Shown in pieces: positions 1-7,526 of a stretch of DNA of 45,630 nucleotides. Under the pieces are notes generated by a model. That model was not told the DNA's origin, did not search any database, and saw only the letters and a list, made by a program, of their open reading frames with translations. The DNA is from an uncultured Gemmiger sp. Its GTDB lineage: Bacteria > Bacillota > Clostridia > Oscillospirales > Ruminococcaceae. Positions within the stretch are counted from its first letter, which is position 1, and each line of letters starts with the position of its first letter. The stretch is taken from NCBI GenBank assembly GCA_949295035.1, contig CASFJO010000093.1, positions 1 through 45,630 on the forward strand. The letters are read 5' to 3'. The position numbers were made by a program, and so were the translations under genes.

Positions 1-749
1 GAACCGGAAGCGGTCACCGCGTGGATGGCGCTGTCCCGCTGGGCCTGTTCGCGGAAAAAGAGCAAAAAGCCGGATTCAACGATCTGATCGGCGGTGGAAG
101 GATCGGACTCCACCCCCTGCGGTTCATAGGTGAAATCTTCTTCGCTGCAAAGTTCCTTGACGGAATTTACCAGCATATAGGCGCGCAGATTTTCCATGCC
201 GCAGCCCTCGTCAAAAAAGACCTGCAGCCCATAGGGGAAACCGGCCGGCCCGCTGGCAGCCGGCTGTTCCGGCGCGGCCGCGGCGGCCTTCGCGTCCGGC
301 GCGGCGGGCGCATCCGACGCGGGCTCCGTCTGGCCGCCCGAACGAATTTGGTCGATCAGTCTATTAACTTTTTGCAGCAGGGTGTCGATATCTTCAGTGA
401 GCGGTTGCTCATTTTCGATGCGCTCCAGTTCCCCGCGGAAAAAGTCGATGGTCTGGAACAGCAGGTCGAACAACTCCGGCCGCAACCCCTCAGGCACCAC
501 ATCCATGGCCTTGTCCCGGATAATGGAGAACAGGTCCTCCGCCCGGTGCGCAATGGTCATCAGCGAGTTGTACTCCATCATGGCGGAGGAGCCTTTGATG
601 GTATGCATGATCCGGAAAATGGTGTTGATGTCGTCTTCCGAGAAGCTGTCCTGCTGTTCGGCGGCCAGAACGATACTGTCCAGTTGTTCGAGCAGGGAAC
701 TTGTCTCGTACAAAAAGGCATCCAGAATGCTTTCGTTGCCGGTACTCAT
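1..749 (-). CDS. cheA: CheA chemotaxis histidine kinase, N-terminal part (gene runs off the window)
   Basis: Only the first 249 codons are present; the rest lies beyond the window start. CheA passes receptor signals to CheY by autophosphorylation. The first 115 or so residues are an Hpt (P1) domain with the phospho-accepting His49 in the motif HTIKGSSAMM. A linker rich in Ala, Pro and Glu follows, then the start of a CheY-binding P2-like domain. The ATG at 749 (complement) is preceded by an AAGGAAGGAG-like ribosome site. The gene is divergent from the FliK-like gene and has its own sigma-D-like promoter. The kinase core, dimerisation and CheW-like domains cannot be checked here. Identity is firm from the Hpt motif. 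Confidence 0.9.
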   Translation of the reverse strand, partial: MSTGNESILDAFLYETSSLLEQLDSIVLAAEQQDSFSEDDINTIFRIMHTIKGSSAMMEYNSLMTIAHRAEDLFSIIRDKAMDVVPEGLRPELFDLLFQTIDFFRGELERIENEQPLTEDIDTLLQKVNRLIDQIRSGGQTEPASDAPAAPDAKAAAAAPEQPAASGPAGFPYGLQVFFDEGCGMENLRAYMLVNSVKELCSEEDFTYEPQGVESDPSTADQIVESGFLLFFREQAQRDSAIHAVTASG

Positions 750-795
750 TAAAAACGGCACGCTCCTTCCTTGGCGTTGGACTTCCTATATTTAA

Positions 796-822
796 TTATC
801 GACAGCGAATTTTGAAAAATTA
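796..822 (-). promoter_or_regulatory. Sigma-D (sigma-28) type promoter for cheA
   Basis: On the minus strand TAAT (819-822) is followed after 15 bases by GTCGATAA (796-803). The known Gram-positive sigma-D pattern is TAAA, 15 bases, GCCGATAA, so 10 of 12 positions match. Transcription would start near 789, about 40 bases before the cheA ATG. SigD is encoded in this window (23679-24503), so cheA would be a late, SigD-dependent gene. This is motif matching only. Confidence 0.65.
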
Positions 823-901
823 AGAGCAACATACAAAATATCCGGGCGCCCGGGCCGCTACCGTGGCAATGCCCGCTATATAACGAGAGGTGGAGCAAAC
901 A

Positions 902-2338
902 ATGGCAGAACTTTTAGGCGCGGCGAACCGCGTTCCGGGTTATGACGCGGCGAACAACAACCGCGCCCAGCCGGCCCCGGCGCGTCCCAGCGATCCGCAG
1001 GTACAGAATGTGCCGGACCCATCCCGGGTCACCCGGGCGGACGGGCGGACGGAACAGCAGGACGCGGGGAATGCGCTCCAGTCGGATGTACTGCGCTATG
1101 ACTCCAACCTGCAGACGTTTCTTGAGCAGCTTCGTCAGACGCCGGAACTGGCGCAAGTGCTGGGAAAAGCGTTTTTGCAGCTGCGGGGCGTGGTGTCCAC
1201 GCCGGGCCTGCAGCAGGGTGTCGCCCAGGAACTGGCCGAGTTTTTGCAGATGCTTCAGCTGGACGCTGATGGTTTTCGTCAGCTGTTCATGGAGCAGGTG
1301 CAGGCCGGCAATCGCTTTTCCGGCGCGCTGTTCTCTCTGCTGCGCCAGACCTATCATGTGCTGAACGGGGAGCAGGCGCGGATGGCCGTGCTGGAATTTG
1401 CCAAACGGTATATCGACTACTCTTCCACCGAGCATATCGGCAACAGCATGCTCAGCCTGCTGCGTCAGATGCCCAACTACCTGCCGCAGAGCTGGCGGGG
1501 CCGGCTGGAAGAGATGATCGCGCAGCTGGAGAACGGCCTGGCCGCCGGTGCGCGCACGGAAAATCTGGCACTTCTGCAGCAGGGGATCATCCCCTATCTG
1601 GGCAATTACGTGTCGCGTACCCATGACATGGGGGCGCTGCGTGCCCTGCTGAATCTTTTGGTCCTGAGCACCGCGCGGTACGAAAATGGCGCGGAAGGGC
1701 CGCTGTTGCTGTCGTTTCGGCAGCTGGGCAGCTTTGGCGGGCTGTTGGGCGGTCTGAACAATCTGGACGACGCCGCCGTGCTGAAGCTGTTGCAGGAGAA
1801 CGATTTTGCCCGCGCGGCGAACGGCGCTTTCGCCCAGAATTTCGCCCATGCGGCCGATCAGGCCCTGAAGGGCGCGTGGGGGCCGGACGCGCGCGAATCT
1901 TTCGCGCAGATCATACAGGCTCTGCTCATCAACGAGAGCGTGTATATGCCGCTGAATCACATGTTCTTCCCGGTGAACTGGGACGGGAAGATGATGTATT
2001 CGGAACTGTGGGTGGATCCTGACGCCGAGGAGGAGAACCCCGGTGACGGGCAGACCGGCGACAAGATCCAGTTTTTGTTCAAGCTGGACCTGGAATCGCT
2101 GGGATTCCTGGAGATCACTCTGGCCGCGCGGGAAGAGCAGGTGGATCTGCACATTTACGGGCCGGAAAACGTCTCGTCCCACGAGGCGGTCATCGCCGAG
2201 GATATGGCGAGCATTTTGGCCCGCCACCAGTTGAAGGGGACCCGGATCCAGGTCTCCAAGCTGGAAACGCCGCTGACCCTGACGCAGGTGTTTCCAAATT
2301 TGTTTGAAGGGAAGCGGGGCGTCAATGTCAAAGTCTGA
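902..2338 (+). CDS. FliK-like flagellar protein (YlqG type)
   Basis: The protein has 478 residues. I chose the ATG at 902 over a GTG at 890 because AGAGGTGGAG lies 7 bases before the ATG. The first 60 residues are Pro/Ala/Arg/Gln-rich and look disordered, the middle is helical, and the last 100 residues (FKLDLESLGFLEITL onward) resemble the C-terminal domain of FliK hook-length proteins. The next gene is FlhX, reproducing the ylqG-ylqH pair of Bacillus. A second, conventional FliK is encoded at 10158-11288, so this one is probably not the main hook ruler. Its role is unknown; an accessory part in export switching is an inference from the family and the neighbour. Confidence 0.7.
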   Translation: MAELLGAANRVPGYDAANNNRAQPAPARPSDPQVQNVPDPSRVTRADGRTEQQDAGNALQSDVLRYDSNLQTFLEQLRQTPELAQVLGKAFLQLRGVVSTPGLQQGVAQELAEFLQMLQLDADGFRQLFMEQVQAGNRFSGALFSLLRQTYHVLNGEQARMAVLEFAKRYIDYSSTEHIGNSMLSLLRQMPNYLPQSWRGRLEEMIAQLENGLAAGARTENLALLQQGIIPYLGNYVSRTHDMGALRALLNLLVLSTARYENGAEGPLLLSFRQLGSFGGLLGGLNNLDDAAVLKLLQENDFARAANGAFAQNFAHAADQALKGAWGPDARESFAQIIQALLINESVYMPLNHMFFPVNWDGKMMYSELWVDPDAEEENPGDGQTGDKIQFLFKLDLESLGFLEITLAAREEQVDLHIYGPENVSSHEAVIAEDMASILARHQLKGTRIQVSKLETPLTLTQVFPNLFEGKRGVNVKV

Positions 2339-2639
2339 AGCATCCGCCGCCAGGCCCGCCAAACGGGCCGCGGCTCTGCAATACCGTCCGCAGGACGGCG
2401 CACCGGTGATCGTGGCTTCCGGAATGGGCCACATGGCCGAAAAGATCGTGGAGGTGGCCGAGGACAGCGGTGTTCCTGTATACGAGGATACCTCACTGGC
2501 CACGGTGCTCACTCAGATGGAACTTGGCCGGGAGATCCCGGAGGAACTGTACCAGGCGGTCGTGGACATCTATTTATACTTTTTGAATTTCGATCCCGCG
2601 GACCCGGAAAAATTCCGGCGGGAAAACAAGACCGAGTGA
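2325..2639 (+). CDS. flhX: FlhX, free-standing homologue of the FlhB C-terminal domain (YlqH type)
   Basis: This 104-residue protein aligns with the part of FlhB that lies after the NPTH autocleavage site: ALQYRPQDGAPVIVASGMG parallels the FlhB stretch beginning ALRYKPDKDSAPVVLAKG (this window, near residue 276). It has no membrane segments and no NPTH. In related species FlhX can stand in for the cleaved C-terminal half of FlhB at the export gate. The ATG at 2325 overlaps the end of the upstream FliK-like gene by 14 bases, which suggests translational coupling. An in-frame TTG at 2304 is possible but has no better ribosome site. A charged, Ala-rich start of about 18 residues precedes the conserved domain. 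Confidence 0.85.
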   Translation: MSKSEASAARPAKRAAALQYRPQDGAPVIVASGMGHMAEKIVEVAEDSGVPVYEDTSLATVLTQMELGREIPEELYQAVVDIYLYFLNFDPADPEKFRRENKTE

Positions 2640-2657
2640 CACAGGAGCGTGAAGCGT

Positions 2658-3233
2658 ATGGCGGACAAATATTTGATTCTGGACAGCCACGGAAACGCGG
2701 TGGCGCACGGCGTTTCGGATTACCGCCCGCAAGGCGGCGAGTGGCGCATGGTCATCGACGACGGCGATCTGGAAGAGATCACAAAGCATACGGTGATCTG
2801 CCTGGTGGGGGATTCCGATGCGGTGCCCGCCATGGAGGGAAAGATCATCCGCCGGGAGGGCAATGCCGTCGTGCTGACGCCGGTGCGGCCGCTGAATCAG
2901 TCTGTGCGGGCCAACCTGCGCATCCTGACACGGTTTTCCAGCTATATCTACCCCCGCTCAGGGCGGTGGAAAGGCCGGGAGGCGATCGTCAGCCGCGATT
3001 TGAGCTGCGGTGGTCTGGCGTTTTTGTGTGCCCGCAAACTGGAGATCGGCGAGCAGGTACAGGTGGTCATCCCGATCACAGCCCAGCCGCTGTTGCTGGA
3101 CATGAAAATTCTGCGCTGTTCTCAGGAGGCGGACGGGCAATTCCTGTATGCGGCGCAGTTCCTGGACATGGTGCGGGAAGAAGAGAGTATGGTGCGGGAA
3201 GCGGTGTTCAGTCAGCAGCTTCGGCGCGGCTGA
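2658..3233 (+). CDS. PilZ-domain protein, probable c-di-GMP receptor
   Basis: The protein has 191 residues. The ATG at 2658 has AGGAG 10 bases upstream; the GTG at 2649 is only one base from it and is unlikely. The C-terminal half is a PilZ domain: the RxxxR element is R84-A-N-L-R88 and the second element is D114-L-S-C-G-G119, fitting the (D/N)xSxxG rule, so the ligand-binding residues are present. Residues 1-80 may be a YcgR-N-like beta domain, as in YcgR/YpfA flagellar brakes. Lying beside flagellar genes, in a window with two other c-di-GMP genes, it is a good candidate motility brake. That role is inferred. Confidence 0.8.
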   Translation: MADKYLILDSHGNAVAHGVSDYRPQGGEWRMVIDDGDLEEITKHTVICLVGDSDAVPAMEGKIIRREGNAVVLTPVRPLNQSVRANLRILTRFSSYIYPRSGRWKGREAIVSRDLSCGGLAFLCARKLEIGEQVQVVIPITAQPLLLDMKILRCSQEADGQFLYAAQFLDMVREEESMVREAVFSQQLRRG

Positions 3234-3265
3234 ACACCTGGAACTTCGGCATCAAAAATACAAAT

Positions 3266-3320
3266 AAAGACCGGCCGGTACCAAGCCTTGTTAGGCTGCG
3301 TACCGGCCGATCTTTGTTTC
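3266..3320 (+). terminator. Rho-independent-like terminator after the PilZ gene
   Basis: The arms AAAGACCGGCCGGTAC (3266-3281) and GTACCGGCCGATCTTT (3300-3315) pair with one mismatch. The loop contains a smaller AGCC/GGCT stem. Only a short T-rich stretch (TTTGTTTCT) follows. It separates the PilZ unit from the flgB promoter. Confidence 0.75.
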
Positions 3321-3476
3321 TGAGAATATTTCCTGCGAGAAAAAGCACTATATCATAACAAATGAAAGGGGACAAAAGGAGATTATTGCTATTTTGTGAA
3401 AAATGGTGAAAATCCTAAGCTTTTATTGGCTAAACAGAAAAACCTATAAATTTTGCGGCATATTTCGCACAAATAC

Positions 3477-3505
3477 TTGCAAAAAAGGACGTTTGGGGTT
3501 ACAAT
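3477..3505 (+). promoter_or_regulatory. Sigma-A promoter of the fla/che operon
   Basis: The -35 box TTGCAA (3477-3482) and the -10 box TACAAT (3500-3505) are separated by exactly 17 bases, and the upstream DNA is AT-rich. Transcription would start near 3512, about 140 bases before flgB. No equally good promoter was noticed inside the following 30 kb, so most of the cluster may depend on this one. Confidence 0.8.
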
Positions 3506-3522
3506 AATGAAGATCAAAACCG

Positions 3523-3529
3523 TGTCGAA
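3523..3529 (+). promoter_or_regulatory. Possible Spo0A box just downstream of the flgB start site
   Basis: TGTCGAA matches the core of the Spo0A-binding consensus exactly. It lies about +12 to +18 from the predicted start, where a bound protein would block transcription. A weaker 9-of-11 match (TTTGTGAAAAA) is at 3393-3403. A heptamer of this kind is expected several times by chance in a window this size. Confidence 0.35.
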
Positions 3530-3651
3530 ACATGGCTGTTTTATTGCTTGTTAGCCGAACGCTGTAATATTATATAAATTGGTCTTAAAGATCCCGCAGG
3601 CCTGTCTCCACAGGTTGGCGTGTCTAAATGATAAAGAAAGGATACTGAAAA

Positions 3652-4035
3652 ATGGATTTTTTATCAAGTAACACAGCGCTGATGCTCCAGCGCTCCATGG
3701 ATTATCTGTGGACCAAACAAAGCTGTATCCTGGATAACATCGCCAACGCGGAGACGCCCGGCTACAAAACCAAATACGCAACGTTTGAAGAGGCGCTGCA
3801 GCAGGCAGTGCAGTCCGCTGACAAAAAGAACGGTACGGCCAGCGGCATGCGTACTGCCATCGAACAGGCGCCGATCGCGGTGCAACAGGCGGAGGAGAGT
3901 ACACGCCTGGATGATAACGGCGTGAATATTACCGAACAGATGGTGGAACTTTCCCGCAACGGCTATCAGATGCAATATGTGCTGGACGCGATCAACAGCG
4001 ATCTCTCCCTGATGCTCGCCGCGATCAAAGGGTAA
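3652..4035 (+). CDS. flgB: FlgB, flagellar proximal rod protein
   Basis: The product has 127 residues, a normal FlgB length. It carries the N-terminal rod/hook signature (ILDNIANAETPGYK, about residues 24-37) and a C-terminal heptad helix (EQMVELSRNGYQMQYVL). FlgB forms part of the proximal rod that joins the MS ring to the drive shaft. AAAGGAT lies about 9 bases before the ATG. It is the first gene of the long motility cluster and is followed 13 bases later by flgC. Confidence 0.96.
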   Translation: MDFLSSNTALMLQRSMDYLWTKQSCILDNIANAETPGYKTKYATFEEALQQAVQSADKKNGTASGMRTAIEQAPIAVQQAEESTRLDDNGVNITEQMVELSRNGYQMQYVLDAINSDLSLMLAAIKG

Positions 4036-4048
4036 GGAGGAATAGGAA

Positions 4049-4495
4049 ATGGCTTTTTTGAATTCCATGAGCGTGGTGGGGTCCGGTCTCACCGCACAGC
4101 AGCTGCGGCTGGACGTCATTTCTGAAAATATCACCAACCAGAACACCACCCGCACCGAGGGCGGCGGGGCTTACCGGCGAAAGATGGTTGTCTTTCAGTC
4201 TCAGGACAGCCTGACGCCGTTCCAGCAGGCTCTGGAGCGCGCACGCGGCGGCGGCCGTACCGATCCGGGCGGCGTGCAGGTAACGGCCATTGTGGAGGAT
4301 CCCTCCGATCTGAAGCTGGTCTACGACCCCACCAACCCGGACGCAAACGCGGAAGGTTACGTGGAGATGCCCAATGTGGACCTGGTCAAGGAGATCGCCG
4401 ACGCCATGGCGGCTTCTCAGGCATACTCCGCGAATGTCACGGCATTCAACGTGCTCAAGCAGGTTACCGCCAAGGGCCTGGAGATCGGCAAGTAA
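4049..4495 (+). CDS. flgC: FlgC, flagellar proximal rod protein
   Basis: The product has 148 residues and assembles with FlgB, FliE and FlgF in the rod. The N-terminal signature is DVISENITNQNTTRTEGGGAYRR, split by family-typical insertions. The C-terminal helix (VDLVKEIADAMAASQAYSANV) is highly typical of FlgC. AAGGAGG stands about 10 bases before the ATG. It lies between flgB and fliE, the conserved order in Firmicutes. Confidence 0.96.
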   Translation: MAFLNSMSVVGSGLTAQQLRLDVISENITNQNTTRTEGGGAYRRKMVVFQSQDSLTPFQQALERARGGGRTDPGGVQVTAIVEDPSDLKLVYDPTNPDANAEGYVEMPNVDLVKEIADAMAASQAYSANVTAFNVLKQVTAKGLEIGK

Positions 4496-4538
4496 TCACC
4501 CGCTTTCTACGCCGTCACAGAAAAGAGGAAACAGCCAA

Positions 4539-4847
4539 ATGACAAACTTTCAAACCATCGCGCCTATCGAATCGCTCCGCGGCGTCTCCAGCACCCTGTC
4601 GGACATCAAGGCGCAGGGCGGGCAGCCCTCCATGTTCTCCCAGATATTCCAGTCCATGGTAGACAATGTGAAGGAAACCGACGCAGCCAGAAACGAAGCG
4701 TATTACGCTTTGGCCACCGGCCAGCTGGACAACCCTGCGGAGGCGACCATCGCCGCCTATCAGGCGTCCGTGGCGACCAATCTTTTGGTACAGATGCGGA
4801 ACAGGGCACTGGATGCCTATAGTGAGTTGATGCGCATCAGTCTGTAA
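4539..4847 (+). CDS. fliE: FliE, MS ring-rod junction protein
   Basis: The product has 102 residues, normal for FliE, which connects the FliF ring to the rod. The ATG at 4539 is preceded by AAAGAGG at 4522-4528; the open frame extends further upstream inside flgC but without a ribosome site. The C-terminal part (NPAEATIAAYQASVATNLLVQ) carries the family's conserved helix. It lies between flgC and fliF. Confidence 0.95.
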   Translation: MTNFQTIAPIESLRGVSSTLSDIKAQGGQPSMFSQIFQSMVDNVKETDAARNEAYYALATGQLDNPAEATIAAYQASVATNLLVQMRNRALDAYSELMRISL

Positions 4848-4881
4848 ATAAAAACAGACTGATTTGTTTTGGGAGGAGAAT

Positions 4882-6468
4882 ATGGCAGATAAAATAAAAC
4901 AGGCCGCCGCTGCGGTTTTGCAGCGGTGGAAATCCCTCTCCCGCAAGGTCAAGACCCTGATAGGGTGTGGCGCGCTGGCAATTCTCGTGGCTATCGTGAT
5001 TTTGGCGGTCGTGGTGAGCAATCAGCCGTACGCCACCTTGTTTACCGGGCTGAGCCAGACCGATCTGACGGCCATTTCCACATATTTTTCGGAAAACGGC
5101 ATCAGCGACTATAAGGTGGAGGACGACACGATCCTGGTCCCGCAGGCGCAGGAAGCCTCGCTGAAGGCCCAGGTCCTGGTGGCGGGATATCCCACCTCCG
5201 GTTATGGATACGACACCTATCTGGATAATGTGGGAAGCCTTACCACCGAGTCCGAGCGCAATCAGCTGACTCTTTATGGCCTGCAGGATCGTCTTGCCGC
5301 GGTGATCCGCAATTTTGCGGGGGTCAAGGATGCCGTGGTTTTTCTCACACCGGGCGAGGACAACACCTATGTTCTGGACAGCGGCAATGTAGTGGATGCC
5401 AGTGCTGCCGTCCAGGTCACCATGCAGGACGGAAAAACGCTGGATGAAAACCAGGTGGACGCGATCCGGAATCTGGTCAGCCGCGCGTTGTCCGGGCTGA
5501 ATGTGGAGAATGTGGAGATTTCCGACTCCTACGGAAATACCTACTCCGACACCGGCGGGATCACCGATCTGCGGGACGCCTCCAGTCTGAAGCTGGCTCT
5601 GGAGGAAAAGTGGAACAACAGCATTCGCACCCGGATCATGCAGGCGCTGCTTCCGATTTACGGTTCGGACAACGTGCAGGTAAGCGTGAATACGGTGGTG
5701 GATGTGGACCGCACCTACACCGATTCCACCGACTATTCGCTGGAAGACTGGGCCCAGGGCAATGAGGACGGTATCATCGGTTCTCAGATCTGGGACGACC
5801 AGATCATACGGGACGAAGGGGAGACCGCCGGCGGCGTAGCGGGGACCGAGACCAACGCGGATGTGAATACATACGTGGAAGAGCAGATGGAGCCCGACGG
5901 GAACGAGACGATGTATTCTTCCTCGGGCCAGACTGACCGTCTGGTCGATACCACCAAGCAGCAGGTGGAGCATGTGGCCGGGTACATCAGCGATGTGATG
6001 GTATCGGTCACGATCAACTCCAATGTGGCCGGCGGCGCCAACGAGCAGGATCTGTACGATCATGTGGCCCGGGCCGCTGGTATCTCCAAGGCTGACCAGG
6101 AAGATAAGATCTCCATCCTGATCACGCCGTTCTACCAGACCAGTATTCCGGTCATTGCCGCGCCGGAAGGCATGGAAACCTGGATGCTGTACGCGATTCT
6201 GATCGGCGCGGGCTTTCTGTTCCTGTTCCTGCTGATCCTGATGCTCATCTACCGCCATCGGGCGAAGAAAAACAGGGATATGGAAGACGAGCCGGCGGTT
6301 GTGGCAGCGCCTGAACCCGAAGTTCCCGCGCAGCCGGATATTCTGGAAATGCAGACTGAAAAGAGCATGGAACTGCGCAAGGATGTTCGGCAGTTCGCGC
6401 AGGACAATCCGGAGATCGCGGCGCAGATGGTTAAAAATTGGCTGCGGGAGGGCAATCAGACAACATGA
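4882..6468 (+). CDS. fliF: FliF, flagellar MS-ring protein
   Basis: The product has 528 residues. The ATG at 4882 follows GGGAGGAG; a TTG at 4864 is upstream of that ribosome site and is rejected. FliF forms the membrane ring that carries the rotor and houses the export gate. Membrane segment 1 lies at about residues 28-46 and segment 2 at about 433-457. The YscJ-type ring-building motif region starts at NQPYATLFTGLSQTDL. The charged, acidic C-terminal tail ending QMVKNWLREG binds FliG in the family. The stop codon overlaps the start of fliG in ATGA. Confidence 0.97.
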   Translation: MADKIKQAAAAVLQRWKSLSRKVKTLIGCGALAILVAIVILAVVVSNQPYATLFTGLSQTDLTAISTYFSENGISDYKVEDDTILVPQAQEASLKAQVLVAGYPTSGYGYDTYLDNVGSLTTESERNQLTLYGLQDRLAAVIRNFAGVKDAVVFLTPGEDNTYVLDSGNVVDASAAVQVTMQDGKTLDENQVDAIRNLVSRALSGLNVENVEISDSYGNTYSDTGGITDLRDASSLKLALEEKWNNSIRTRIMQALLPIYGSDNVQVSVNTVVDVDRTYTDSTDYSLEDWAQGNEDGIIGSQIWDDQIIRDEGETAGGVAGTETNADVNTYVEEQMEPDGNETMYSSSGQTDRLVDTTKQQVEHVAGYISDVMVSVTINSNVAGGANEQDLYDHVARAAGISKADQEDKISILITPFYQTSIPVIAAPEGMETWMLYAILIGAGFLFLFLLILMLIYRHRAKKNRDMEDEPAVVAAPEPEVPAQPDILEMQTEKSMELRKDVRQFAQDNPEIAAQMVKNWLREGNQTT

Positions 6469-7526
6469 AAGAGACAGCAGTAGCCCCGGCGGCAGCGGCC
6501 GTACAGCCGACAAACGCCAAGCCGGCCAAGGAATTGACCCGCCAGCAGAAAGCGGCGGCCGTCATCATCTCTCTCGGCACGGAAAAGGCCTCGCAGCTGT
6601 ATCAGTACATGGATCCGGAGGACGTGGAACAGATCACGCTGGAGGTCGCCAAACTCGGCTATGTGGACGCCGCCACTACCGAGAGCGTGCTGAACGAATA
6701 CTACCAGATGTGCATGACCAACAAGGCCGTGACGGAGGGCGGGCTGGAATATGCCCGTGCCGTTCTGGAGCGGGCGTTTGGCGCACAGACGGCGGACATG
6801 CTGCTGGACAAGGTGACCAAATCGCTCAAGCAGCGTGAGTTCTCCTTCCTGAACAAGGCGGACGAAAAATCTCTCTATGCGGCGCTCCAGCATGAAAGAC
6901 CGCAGACGATCGCCCTGGTGCTTTCCTATGTGGACCCGGAAAAATCAGCGGCGGTGATCGACGAACTGGACCCGGAACGACAGGTCAAGGTGGTGGAGAG
7001 CATCGCCAATATGGAAAGTGCTTCGCCCGCCGCAGTAAAGATCATCGAGGCCGAGATGGAAAAGCAGTTCTCCAGCATCATGACCACCAGCAACGTGAAG
7101 GTCGGCGGTATCGACTATGTGGCCGATGTGATGAACAACCTGGATCGTGCCAGCGAGAAGAGCATCTTCGATCGGCTGTCTACCCACAATTCCGAGTTGG
7201 CCGACGAGATCCGCAAGCGGATGTTCGTGTTCGAGGACATCGTCACCATGGACGACCGCTCGGTGCAGCGCTTTGTGCGTGACTGCGATCCCAAAGATCT
7301 GGTGCTGGCCCTCAAGGGGGCCAACAGCGAGGTGGCCAACAAGATCTTCAGCAATGTGTCCACCCGTATGGCCCAGAGCATTCGGGACGATCTGGAAGTC
7401 ACCGTCAACGTCCGTATACGGGACGTGGAGGCTGCCCAGCAGCGTATCGTGGGCGTGATCCGGGACCTGGAGGAGAGAAACGAGCTGATCATCCTCAAGG
7501 GCGGAAAGGACGATATCATTGCCTAA
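6465..7526 (+). CDS. fliG: FliG, flagellar motor switch/torque protein
   Basis: The product has 353 residues. The ATG at 6465 overlaps the fliF stop by 4 bases. FliG sits on FliF and meets the MotAB stator. The N-terminal domain starts with LTRQQKAAAVIISLG. The middle EHPQxxA motif appears as ERPQTIA. The C-terminal torque helix region (FVFEDIVTMDDRSVQRFV followed by DPKDLVLALKGA) has the conserved charged residues. The first 25 residues are an Ala/Pro-rich extension beyond the usual start. Confidence 0.97.
   Translation: MKETAVAPAAAAVQPTNAKPAKELTRQQKAAAVIISLGTEKASQLYQYMDPEDVEQITLEVAKLGYVDAATTESVLNEYYQMCMTNKAVTEGGLEYARAVLERAFGAQTADMLLDKVTKSLKQREFSFLNKADEKSLYAALQHERPQTIALVLSYVDPEKSAAVIDELDPERQVKVVESIANMESASPAAVKIIEAEMEKQFSSIMTTSNVKVGGIDYVADVMNNLDRASEKSIFDRLSTHNSELADEIRKRMFVFEDIVTMDDRSVQRFVRDCDPKDLVLALKGANSEVANKIFSNVSTRMAQSIRDDLEVTVNVRIRDVEAAQQRIVGVIRDLEERNELIILKGGKDDIIA

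Larger units (their letters stand above)
3321..3651 (+). other. AT-rich intergenic and leader region before flgB
   Basis: No gene was found in these 331 bases. The first part is much more AT-rich than its surroundings and carries a direct repeat of GTGAAAA around 3396-3411. It holds the flgB promoter (3477-3505), a Spo0A-box-like site (3523-3529), and a leader of about 140 bases with a small CCTGT/ACAGG hairpin near 3601-3614. I saw no c-di-GMP riboswitch consensus in it. Confidence 0.6.

Noticed and set aside
21-752. Plus-strand frames at the window start
   Set aside because: They are opposite cheA, which has a clear Hpt motif and a ribosome site.
857-880. Sigma-D promoter for the FliK-like gene
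   Set aside because: CCCGCTAT matches the -10 at only 5 of 8 positions and there is no -35 at the right distance.
914-2512. Long minus-strand open frame opposite the FliK-like and flhX genes
   Set aside because: It lies opposite well-supported plus-strand genes with good ribosome sites; its protein is rich in His, Gln, Arg and Leu as expected of a GC-rich antisense frame.
3512-3651. c-di-GMP riboswitch in the flgB leader
   Set aside because: The leader lacks the conserved GEMM core sequences; only a small hairpin was found.
4837-6513. Long minus-strand open frame opposite fliF
   Set aside because: FliF is certain on the plus strand. The antisense protein shows no domain and has the composition of a shadow frame.
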